38,162 nt of DNA from Candidatus Absconditabacterales bacterium (GTDB taxonomy: Bacteria > Patescibacteriota > Gracilibacteria > Absconditabacterales > Absconditicoccaceae): NCBI GenBank assembly GCA_937930555.1, contig CALHCH010000089.1:1-38162 (forward strand), written 5' to 3'. A program made the position numbers and the translations under genes. The notes beneath the pieces are model-generated. The model saw only the letters and a program-made list of their open reading frames with translations. It ran no database searches and was not told the DNA's origin. This document shows positions 26,397 to 36,017 of this stretch, piece after piece. How positions within the stretch are numbered: position 1 is the first letter of the stretch; every line of letters begins with the position of its first letter.

Positions 26397-27344
26397 TTAT
26401 ATCTTCCAAATAAAATTAGTAGCTTTCTCCGACATTTCCCACAATTTTCTAGCAACATCTTTGTCTTTTGCATGTGGCTCGATATAATGTTCTCATACTG
26501 GACCAACCCAATTACTTCTTCATGTTGGACCATAAAAACCTTTTTGCTCTAAGTCTGATTCAGTAGCACACATTAACAATGGATAACAACCTCTTTCAGC
26601 TGATTGTGTAAGCGGAGTCATCAAGAAAAAGATAAATCTCATAAGTAAACTACCACTTGTTTTTATAAGTGATGTTCTAGAAGCACCTGGATGACAAGCA
26701 TATACTTTGACATTTCTATTTTCTGCCCTCTCAAGCCTATCTTGTAATTCATAAACAGACATGATTTGAGCTAGTTTACTTTGACTATATGCATTGTTTG
26801 GAGTGTATCAATCATCCCAATTTATATCATCAAACTTGATTGTCTTAATACCCATATCATATCCCATACTACCAACAGTAACTATGCGTCATTTAGATTT
26901 TTCAATTAGCGGAAACAATATTCCTTGAAGTAAAAAATGACCATAGTGATTTATACCCATTTGACTTTCAAATCCATCTACTGTAATTTTTTGTTCAGGT
27001 ACTTGAGCAATAGCACCATTACATATCAAAGCATCTAAACTAGAAACATTTTCTAATACCTCTTTTGCGGTTTTTCTTACTGATGCTAGCTCTGCTAAAT
27101 CTAAATGTATAAATGACACATCAATATCATCCCCAAGTTCATGTATAATAGCTTTTATAGCGTCTTCAGACTTCTTAGGATTGCGATTCAACATTATTAC
27201 CTTTGCGCCTTTGGATAGCAATATTTTAGATGCTTCAAATCAAGTGCCACTATTTGCACCTGTTATCAGATATGTTTTTCCTTTGAGTGAACTAATGCGC
27301 TCTGGCGCCCAACCTTTTGGACCAAATTGATTCTTATATTTCAT
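26397..27344 (-). CDS. Short-chain dehydrogenase/reductase
   Basis: A 315-residue NAD(P)-dependent oxidoreductase resembling retinol-dehydrogenase-type SDRs. The cofactor motif is KTYLITGANSGTGFEASKIL, in which the last Gly is a TGA codon, followed by ALICNGAIA (NNAG-like) and AYSQSKLAQIM carrying the YxxxK pair. The region PGASRTSLIK is the usual PG motif after the active site. The C-terminus ATESDLEQKGFYGP also fits. The substrate is unknown. It starts at ATG 27344 and is the last gene before the putative integrated element. Confidence 0.87.
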
Positions 27345-27524
27345 ATTACGATGTGATGTTCTAAAAATTTAATATATTAAGATTGTTGACCGGTTCGCTT
27401 GCGGCTTTTAAGAACTTTACTTTTATTTAATTATAATACTTAGGTCATGAGTTTCAATCTGTGCTTTATAGCCAGTTTTAGATTTTAGCATAAAAAAAAC
27501 TCTCCCTAAAGACAGTTCTTACTT

Positions 27525-27701
27525 ATGTTTTTTTATGGTAGGTCACAAGGTAGAAACATAAAACCACTCAATACCTCTTTCGTAGTAGAATATACGAACA
27601 CTATAGTAAAACTCAGTCCTTATATCAATGCTATCTGGCGACAGATGGAATTTTCTGATTATGCAGATAAATGGAGAAAGCATAATGAACACCAACTATA
27701 A
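27525..27701 (+). CDS. Small protein of unknown function
   Basis: A 58-residue open frame: MFFYGRSQGRNIKPLNTSFV, then YTNTIVKLSPYINAIWRQME, ending KWRKHNEHQL. I do not recognise it. It precedes the Rep gene by 84 bases on the same strand, where plasmids often carry copy-control or mobilisation proteins, but nothing in the sequence confirms that. It has no TGA codons. Could be a chance frame. Confidence 0.35.
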   Translation: MFFYGRSQGRNIKPLNTSFVVEYTNTIVKLSPYINAIWRQMEFSDYADKWRKHNEHQL

Positions 27702-27785
27702 TTCTATATTTTTATTACCACGGGGACATCAAAATATAGATACAATGATTAAAACAATCATACTTTTATTATCATATTCTATCTA

Positions 27786-28733
27786 ATGATTACAACTCAA
27801 TCTACTAAGAAAACTATTCAAAAGATGATGAGAAGCCAAGCCAAGAAACAAGAAATAATGGACTATATGCAGGAGCATACTCCACATCTACTCAACAATC
27901 CTCATAGAAAACAAAGAATAAGAGATTGTTGTAATGTGCTAAGATTCATCAACTATGGAAAAGGTGAAGTGAAACTTATGAACGCAAACTTCTGTAAGTA
28001 TGATAAGTTCTGTCTTGCCTGTTCTACAAGGAGAGCTATCAGAAAAATACAGCACTTTGTGCAAGGAATAGAGAAATACTGATTGGAAAAGAAAAAATGG
28101 TATCACATCACTCTTACTATCCGTCATAACAAAGGACAATCATTAGAGCAAAATATGGATAGGATAATGTCCTACAAAAAGACCATAGGACTTGCTGTAA
28201 GGAATAGTCAAAGACCAAATCAAAAGAAGCAATCATTCTTCTCTCAGTTCGATGGAATGGTATCATCTATAGAAGTGACACATTGAAAGAACTGACGACA
28301 TCCACATATACACGCTCTTGTATGTACTGACAATGAAATTGATATAGAATATTTTCAAAAATTATGAGCAAAATCGAACAGACAGCTTATCAATGAACGA
28401 TACAAAATAACGAAAGATAGTTTTTGTGTAGCGATGAGAAAAGTGGATGTGAGCAAAAATCATTTTGATAGACAGGGAATAGCTGAGGTCTTCAAATATG
28501 CTGTAAAGTTCTCTTCTCTTACTACTCCTCAGTTGGTAGAACTGATAGAACTACAAAAGAGAAAACAATACAGATTCTATGCAACTACAGGTATATTTAG
28601 AGGACGAAAAATAGACAAACCAAAAGCTAAGGCATTACAAAAACTATGAATGACCGAAACTGAGAGAGTGACTAAGTTTCTGTATGAAGATTATCAATAT
28701 GATGAGAAATGATTGTTGTATCGTGTTCAATAA
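27786..28733 (+). CDS. Rolling-circle replication initiator (Rep_1-like)
   Basis: A 315-residue HUH endonuclease that nicks an origin and starts rolling-circle replication. Motif order matches the Rep_1 family: FCKYDKFCLACSTRRAIRKI (a Cys pair near the N-terminal third), WYHITLTIRHNKGQSL, SIEVTHGKNGRHPHIHALV with the HUH histidines at 172-176, and the catalytic Tyr238 in AEVFKYAVKFSS, with Lys242 four residues on. Four to six glycines (for example KNGRHPH) are TGA-coded. This argues for an integrated plasmid. It converges with the histidine-phosphatase gene, 18 bases apart. No origin nick site can be assigned from the sequence alone. Confidence 0.85.
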
Positions 28734-28751
28734 ATCATCAAAATTATTTCA

Positions 28752-29420
28752 TTACAAATTTTCTACAACTTCTCTAAATGATTCCGAAGACATTCATAAT
28801 ATTTTACCACGCAGAGAAATCGTTAAGAAACCTACTCATCCCACTCAAGGAATAAAAACATATTCAACGGGCTCAGTGAATCATATAGGAGATAGCCATT
28901 CTACTGGAAGATTCTCTCTACCAAAAAGTGTTGTAAAAATACTTTCGTTAATAGTGTTGTGCGTTGCTATGTAGATAGTATTATCAGTGGCGTCTCTTTG
29001 TTCTCCCAATGTTCTACCTAGTTCTCTAGCCTGTTCATATCAATGATCTGTCAGCTGTCACTCCTTATCTTTCTCTCAATGTCTAAATGCAATGATCTTG
29101 AGAGAGTCTCAAGATCTAATCACTCTTTCAAAAATCTTACTCATATCAAATAAGAAATTTTTAGCTAGATCTTCTGGCTGACTCTCTCGCTTTCAATCAA
29201 GAAAATTTGATACAAGTTCTTCTTCGGTTAGTCCTTGATTCTTCCAATACATAAATTCTTCAGCTATCTCTTCGGGATAATATTCAGTATTGAAAAATCA
29301 TAGCTTAGATCTTACTTCAACATCTATGCTTTCTTTAGCATTAAGGTTAATTTCCTTAGCTACCTCTTTTCAGGTTTCGTTTGCTCTAGGAACGGATGAT
29401 GTGTATATCTTTTTTGCCAT
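28752..29420 (-). CDS. Histidine-phosphatase-family protein
   Basis: A 222-residue protein. Residues 1-105 are helical and unrecognised (KEVAKEINLNAKESIDVEVR). Then comes the histidine phosphatase core: LKIIAFRHGEKDKEGQLTDH, with the RHG-type catalytic His114, GYEQARELGRTLG, and the second conserved His in IYIATHNTINESIF. The ordinary family cleaves phosphate esters through a phosphohistidine. It starts 54 bases after the stop of the giant PEP-synthase-like gene on the same strand, so the two are probably co-transcribed. Several glycines, including RHG, are TGA-coded. A third conserved basic residue cannot be confirmed, so its activity is uncertain. Confidence 0.72.
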
Positions 29421-29474
29421 CAAGAAAATCTAATAAATACTTAATTGTATACTAATAATAATCATTATGCAAAT

Positions 29475-32400
29475 CTATTCGAATATGGAGATAGTTCCTG
29501 TATCTCAATCTACCTCTACATTCATTCAAGTTTTTAGAAGATCTGTGGCATTTCCTGTTGCTACTACGCAAGGTATTCATAGTTCTCTAGATACTATTGC
29601 AGCGTGGGACATCATTCATCATTGATTAGTAATTATTGCTGAAGCCTTATTGCAAGCTGCTATGATACTAGGTTCTGTACTTTCAGCAACAAGTATTTCT
29701 CAATGATTCATTTCTTCGACTAGCTTACTTACTTCATCATATTTGCTTATATCTACTTTGATAACCCTAACTATACCATTCACTTTTCATCAGCTTGCAC
29801 TTGTTCAGGAGATCTTATCTCAAGACTGTTGGTACAGATGATTGAAAGCTGGATAGACTTGTTCTCAAAACTCATAAATCAATTCTCAATTATCAGAATA
29901 GATTAAATGTCATTTCTTTCTTTCCAACAAGATCTTATCTTCAATAACTCCATCATCAAATAATCTCACTGCATCATCAATTTTATAGTATCTTAAATTA
30001 TCCTCTGAGATTCAGAATTGCTTGGAGAGCTTTGAAATTATTCAATTAAAATAACAATCAGGAGTGAAGCACATCTTATTCAAGAAAGCTCTACCATCTA
30101 ACTTGAGTTCCTCAAAAGTTTCAAAGTTTTTTTTGACTACTTCATCCTGTTGTTGATACACTAAATCTGTGTAGAAGTATTCAGTCAATCTATACAAGTA
30201 ACGAAACTTTTGCGACAAAGCAACATATTCTTTAAAATCAGATTTAGTAATTTTGTCACTCGATATGATATGTTGATACTGTTGAGATACTTCTTGCTTG
30301 GTGTTAATAATATCTTGTTGATATTCTTGGTACTTTTTACTATCTCAATATAGTTCCAATCATTCTTGATTAGTTTCTTTTTGTTTCTCGGTACTCATAA
30401 AAGATACTCGTTGATTATCATTACAAACTACCATACACTCAAGGTCGGCATATAATCTAGAAAACTCATCTGAAATAATAAAAGGCACTGCAGAATCAAA
30501 TTGGAATAGTCTAGTATAATATGAGTTGTTGAGTTTCTTTATAACCTTAGTAGTCAGATTCTCTGATCTTTTAATTATATTAACTACGCCATTATGAGCA
30601 TCAACTTCTACTTCATCTCAATCTTTGAAAAACTGAGTTGCAAACTTAGTTCATATTATACAAGGGACACCTAATTCACGAGAAACTATTGCAGCGTGGC
30701 AAGTGATTCAGCCTTCATTAGTTATTATGGCTCAAGCTTTTTTCATTAGTGGTACAAACTCAGGACGAGTCATCGAGGTCACTAAAATATCTCAATCATC
30801 AAAATCATTGAATTGGCTTGCGTCTAAAACAATCTTGATGTTTCATATCACGTGTCAGGCAGTGGCTGTAGTTCATTCTATTCTTCAAACGTTTCACTTA
30901 AACTTTTTGCTGACAAAAGCATTCTCAATCTCATCCATATCAATTTGAATATTATTGGACTCTAAGACATTAACTGGCTGAGATAGACTTTCAAAACCAT
31001 TTATTCTTGCTTCAATATTTTCCTTATTCTTTTTAATATGATTGACTCAAGACTGAAGATCAAAAGGATGTAGTAGCATACAGAAGCTCTTATCTATTCA
31101 GACTCTCCTGCATACATCTAAAGAAATTTTATAGAATAATGCCTGACACATTGCTATCTCATCTTTCCTGTAATCTCTCAACCTGATAACATATCTACAG
31201 TATCTTGCTATCTTATTATGCAGTTCAGAAGCGTCAGCTTGGACTTGTGTATTATCAACCACTTTACTTTCAATATCTTTATATTTCACTAAATCGTTTT
31301 TAATGTAATCCAAGCTTTTCACTTCCTTGTAGTCTGTATATAGATACAAAGCAAGCATTGCAGTTTCATTTCATATTACTCATCATTGAGCTAACAAACC
31401 TTTTTTATACTCGTGCCTTTTTTCAAATGAATCAAAGGATTCATCAGAAATTTTTTTCACAATAATGGTAATATCTTCTTTTGAAATTTGATGACTATCA
31501 AGAACATCAGCCATTATTTCTTCGGTAAAATTTTCTATAAATAAAGTTCTTGTTATGATCTCACTATACAATGATTGTAGACTTTTTGCCAAGTCAGTAA
31601 CATCATTGTCTGAATAGTTTCCCAAATCTTTTACTATTGTTGTCTTATATAATTCAATAATGTCAGAAGCCTTTTCTGTATAATACTTTTGAAAGTCATC
31701 TATATTAAAATCATCATCTAAGTAATTCTTAAAATGATTTCTTGCGATATCACCATAAGCAGTCTCGCTAAAGACTATTAGAGATTCATCCTTGCTCCAA
31801 GCTTGATACATTGGAAATCATCATTCGTCCATTATCCAGGTAGTTAAAAACAATGGAGCATAAGATCATCTAATAACAAAAGACTTATCATCTCATAACA
31901 GTGTTTCAATTTTTTTAGATAATTCTGCCTCTTGAGTATTTTTTTCTATAATTCTCACTACGCCATTATCGGCATCTACTTCAACCTCATCTCAATCCTT
32001 TAGAAGTTGTGTTGCAAATTTGGTTCATATAACTGATGGTAATCACATTTCTCTTGATACTATTGCAGCGTGACTAAGCATTCATCCAATGTCTGTAATG
32101 ATAGCAGTAGACTTTTGCATTAGTGGAACAAAGTCAGGTGTTGTCATAGTAGTCACTAATATATCTCAATCTTGAAACTTGTGAAAGTCGTCAGTTGCAT
32201 AGATAACTCTCACTTTCCCCTTAGCGTATCATTGATTTCATATCTGTCATAATAATTCATTATCACTTTTTGGTTTCGGGACCATCTTATTTTGTAGATA
32301 GGTTAGATCAATTTTTGATTCAGATGTTCTAATATTTTCTTCTTCATCAAAATATAATAACCAATTATGATCTCTACGCGTTTCAATCAATTTAAGATAG

Positions 32401-34190
32401 TTATCTTTAGTTAGCTTGTTTTCAAGAATTTTTCTGATCTCAGGTGGAGTAAGGTGAAGCATATCTCTATATGAAATAGCTAAGTTCTTTGCTAGATTCT
32501 TTAATCGATCGTCTAAATGAAAAGATAATATCGAGGAATATTCTACTCAAGCTTGTCTTACAAATGTTAGATCTTTACTAGCGTCAAGAAACTCTCTAAA
32601 TTCTTCAGAAACTTTGTTATAATAACTTGCTGATTGTCTGTGCTCAGTATGGTTTGCAATAAGATCAAATAACTTTTCATTTGTCATTTTCTCTCAAATA
32701 TAATTGATCATCTCTATCCATCAGTATTCATCAGTGTGTTTTTCAAAAGCTGTATTTATTTCTTTTTCAACAAGAATTTCTTCAAGGGTAGCTTTATCAA
32801 GTCATTTTTCTGCAATTAACTTCTTAATCATTCATAGATCTTTTTGTTGGTCTAGTAGATGTGATGAGATCTTCGGTATCAATCAAGGTATTTCTTCCGC
32901 AGGAATTTTTTCACTCATTGCTTTATCAGCTAAATGTGATTCAAATGATTCTGATAATAAGTATCAAAAACACCAATAAGTCATATAGGTTTCTGCTATC
33001 TCTACAAATCTATCAAAATCATTTACAGTAATATCTTGATTGCTTCAGATCAACTTGATTTCATCAAGCAATCAGTCAAAATTTTTTCTAGCACTCAAAG
33101 CCAGTTTATGATATTTATCAAATGAATTTGATCAAACATCTTCAGAAACAATCTCATCAATTTCTAGTAGAATATCTTTGTCAGCAAAAAAGTGTCATCA
33201 ATTTAAGATAAGTATTCAAGACTTTGAGATATTGAAACCAAGTTTATTAAGTGTCTCTTTATCAAATCGTTTTAACCAAAAGTATGCAGCAAAAATATCA
33301 TTTCTTCGTAGTCAGAAAAAATGATAGTTTGAGTACTTTATCTGATCTAGTTGTGAATCAGTAAATTGATGTGACTGAATTGTGGTAATTGGTCTTGCTT
33401 GCAAGATATACAACTGACCATCTTCCAAAGCCCATTCTATATCCATAGGTTTCTTGTAGTGTTCTTCGATTCTTTCTGAGATTTTTGCTAGTTCTATAAT
33501 ATGCTCATCTGACAGCTTTTGCACTCACTGTATTGTTGATTCAATTTCTTCCTCTTTGATTCATCATTTATCTATATCAACCACAAGCTTCTTACTCTGA
33601 GTGCTAAAGTTCTTTTCAAGAATCTCTTTCTTGGGTTTACTCCGTAGGTAATTATCTGGTGTAATCATTCAAGATACAACAGCTTCTCATAGTCCATATC
33701 ATCACTCTATAATGACCTGATCAGTATTGTTTGTGACAGGGTTAGCAGTAAATGATACTCCAGCTACTTCACTATTTATCATTCTCTGTACCACAACAGC
33801 TACCTTTATCTCATCTTTATCTATTCATTTAGATTCACAATATGCCTTGATGCGATCTGAGTTGATAGACTTATGACATTCCATTATTTGTTCTAACAGA
33901 TTTTCTCTATCTACAAACAGGTATGTTTCAAACTGTCCTGCAAAACTATCATCTACTCCGTCTTCTTTGGTCGCGCTACTTCTTACTGCAACATATTTGG
34001 TAGCTAGTTGATCAAATGCTTCATATATTTTATCTTTCCATTGATTGTGATCGATACCAAATGCTTCGGTAGTAAGGACGAATCAATCAGAAAATGGAAA
34101 TCACGCCCTCATAAGTTCGCCAAGCGATGCTCACTTACCACCACAAGTAGGCACATCAGCAGATGAGATTTCTTTGAATCGTTTGATCAT
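29475..34190 (-). CDS. Giant PEP-synthase/rifampicin-phosphotransferase-like protein with three swivel domains
   Basis: A single 1571-residue frame with no TAA or TAG. Residues 1 to about 270 are a pyruvate-phosphate-dikinase-type ATP-grasp domain: [71 protein letters not shown]. Helical regions of 300-400 residues alternate with three phosphohistidine swivel domains: [15 protein letters not shown] (His707), [15 protein letters not shown] (His1165) and [15 protein letters not shown] (His1529), each followed by a VEVDxxxG strand. There is no C-terminal PEP-binding TIM barrel, so the plan is like rifampicin phosphotransferase with the acceptor and swivel part present three times. Over 60 glycines are TGA-coded. 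The substrate is unknown; phosphorylation of a small molecule or protein is inferred. It precedes the histidine-phosphatase gene. Confidence 0.85.
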
Positions 34191-34244
34191 TTATCTTTTA
34201 TTAGGAAAGTAAAAATATGATTATGTATTCTATATCTATTGTAG

Positions 34245-34283
34245 ATTATAATTCTAGAGCTCTTCTATACTGGGAATTATAAT
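34245..34283. promoter_or_regulatory. 10-base inverted repeat in front of the PEP-synthase-like gene
   Basis: ATTATAATTC, 19 bases, GAATTATAAT, 55 bases upstream of the giant gene. It could be an operator or a hairpin; no T run follows. Confidence 0.4.
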
Positions 34284-34321
34284 ATATCAATTTGCTGTAA
34301 CTAGATTCATAGAATAATACT

Positions 34322-34822
34322 CAAAGGGCAAAAGAAATAAGTCAATTCAAAAAAAATATAAAGACCATTGAGCAGATTTGAGAAATTGGTTCAAAAGACA
34401 TTACATCATCTCTACACTACTTTGATTGATGGTCTGCTATTGTAGGTTCTATGTGATGAACGTGAACTGATACCATTTTATCTACTAAGACAACTGCACC
34501 TCAAGAGATAGTAGAAGCTATAAGTATCGCATCTACTGAACTTTATTCTCAATATGAAGACAATGAAATCAAAGCTGATGAGATGTATAAATGAAAAATC
34601 TTGCAAGTTGATGGAAATGTGAAATCAATTTGAAAAGATATATTGGATGATATGTTTGTTGCGTTGGAATGAGACGGACTTATTTTCACTATCCAATGTA
34701 TGCTCAAATAATCTGAAAAAGAGAAGGCAATCAATCTAAACGAACGAGACTATATCACAGTAGAGTGAAAAAATAGTTGAAAACTTGGGAATGTACTACT
34801 AAAGAACTGCATCATCAAATAA
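34322..34822 (+). pseudogene. Decayed OB-fold (tRNA_anti-like) gene
   Basis: The translated pieces form one recognisable protein of a family with an N-terminal membrane segment and a tRNA_anti-like OB fold. The piece with the anchor (DLRNWFKRHYIISTLLGL) ends near 34430. The next piece is one frame shifted (WSAIVGSMGGTGTD, then ADEMYKGKILQVDGNVKSIG) and stops at TAA 34709. The same frame then continues with the fold's end (EKEKAINLNERDYITVEGKN, LGNVLLKNCIIK) to TAA at 34820-34822. There is no start codon before the anchor. So it is broken by a frameshift, an internal stop and a missing start, and its function is lost. Confidence 0.65.
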
Positions 34823-34891
34823 TACCTAGCTTTCATTGAAACGTGAATAAAACAATCTATACTGAATCAGTTTTGTATAGTAATTTTTTCT

Positions 34892-35617
34892 ATGGTTGAT
34901 AACAGTAATGAGATACGCATACCATCTATAGAAAAACTTGCTATAGATAATCAAAAATCACTCCAAGCAATATCATTGCCGAGTAAAAAACTTGTTGAAA
35001 CTATAAAGATTATGAATGAACAAATGCTTGCACCTATACAACAAATCACAAAGATTATGGAAGAGAATAACAAACAATTATCTTGGGCGTATCAGATTCC
35101 TTTGAAAGATTTTTTCAAAGAGCAAAAAAGAATAACAGAGCATATCAATACTATCGTAAGTAATAATTGATTTACTCAAATGATTGAAAACCTAAAATCA
35201 TCATTGACTGAAATCAACTTTCCTAGAATCGTATTTATGGAAGAAGTAACTTACAAGCAAGAAAAGCATACTGATAAGAAACACGAAACAGAAACTACAG
35301 TCATAGAAAAAACAATAAAGAAAACAGTAGAAATATGATGAAAAGTAAAATGATGATTTGATGTGAACGCTCTAGTACAGGAACAATTAGAAAAAGGTCA
35401 TTGAATGGATATTATCATACCAACCAATAAAGGAGAATTGGAAACTATATATCTTGTAGATGATCTTACAAAAGATGAACTGTCATACTTTCATAGATAC
35501 GGAAAAGAAAAAGCATACTTCTGAGAAGTTTCAGTAAAGTTTCATCATTGAAAAGCAGTATGATGAAAAAAGACGATAAGAATTGATGTTGATAAAAAAC
35601 AGTATTTGAATACATAG
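34892..35617 (+). CDS. Coiled-coil protein of unknown function
   Basis: A 241-residue protein that I do not recognise. The N-terminal 170 residues are helical and likely coiled coil (PSKKLVETIKIMNEQMLAPI, ITKIMEENNKQLSWAYQIPL). The C-terminal part (GMDIIIPTNKGELETIYLVD, SYFHRYGKEKAYFGEVSVKF) is probably a small globular domain. Eleven or so TGA codons fall in the GG pairs of EIGGKVKGGFDV and similar places. No signal peptide. It stands on the same strand as the recombinase within the mobile element, 102 bases before a small frame. Confidence 0.6.
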
Positions 35618-35719
35618 TAGCTACCTGTAAACAGAGAATACAGGACTATTTGTTCGGAAATATAGCTACTTTACGTTCGCTATGCGACAGGTAAAGAACT
35701 ATGGTAACCATTATGATAT

Positions 35720-35863
35720 ATGGTTTCTCTTCCAGAAGCAAGAGAGCTACTATGAGATGAATTTGCTGAAATGTCTGATGAAACAGTTCAACATCTAATC
35801 ACTCTCATCAAATCTATATGCGAATATGTTATCACTACTGATAGCAACTCAATAGAAAAGTAG
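35720..35863 (+). CDS. Small acidic protein of unknown function
   Basis: A 47-residue frame, MVSLPEARELLGDEFAEMSD, then ETVQHLITLIKSICEYVITT. The first glycine is TGA-coded and the protein is mostly helix. A strong terminator follows directly at 35876, which supports its being transcribed. Upstream, TACCTGT (35622) and ACAGGTA (35687) could pair across 58 bases. Confidence 0.5.
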
Positions 35864-35875
35864 CTTTTTCTAATC

Positions 35876-35908
35876 AAATCACAGTCTTTCGAGATTGTGA
35901 TTTTTTTA
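35876..35908 (+). terminator. Intrinsic terminator after the small acidic protein
   Basis: AATCACA, loop, TGTGATT followed by a T run. Lies 13 bases after the stop codon at 35863. Confidence 0.8.
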
Positions 35909-35932
35909 TTTGCATTTTTACTCATAAATACT

Positions 35933-36004
35933 AAGATAAAACTATATTTATTTACATAAGCCCCTATATGAAAATAATTATAGAATTAAACAAAGTTTTA
36001 TCTT
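35933..36004. promoter_or_regulatory. 11-base inverted repeat flanking the recombinase promoter region
   Basis: AAGATAAAACT (35933-35943) and AGTTTTATCTT (35994-36004), 50 bases apart, ending 13 bases before the recombinase ATG. The arms are exact. Possible roles are an operator for autoregulation or part of the recombination site. Confidence 0.4.
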
Positions 36005-36017
36005 TTATATTTCATCT

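Noticed and set aside
27389-27410. GACCGGTTCGCTTGCGGC, resembling the T-arm of a tRNA and a possible left copy of the tRNA-Lys attachment site
   Set aside because: It does not fold as a tRNA and matches the tRNA-Lys 3' end over only a few bases, so it cannot be called a direct repeat.
28684-28974. Open frame on the plus strand after the Rep gene
   Set aside because: It lies antisense to the histidine-phosphatase gene, which has a clear family signature, and carries no pattern of its own.
35622-35693. TACCTGT and ACAGGTA as a riboswitch-like stem before the small acidic gene
   Set aside because: Seven-base arms 58 bases apart without further structure; no known riboswitch pattern.
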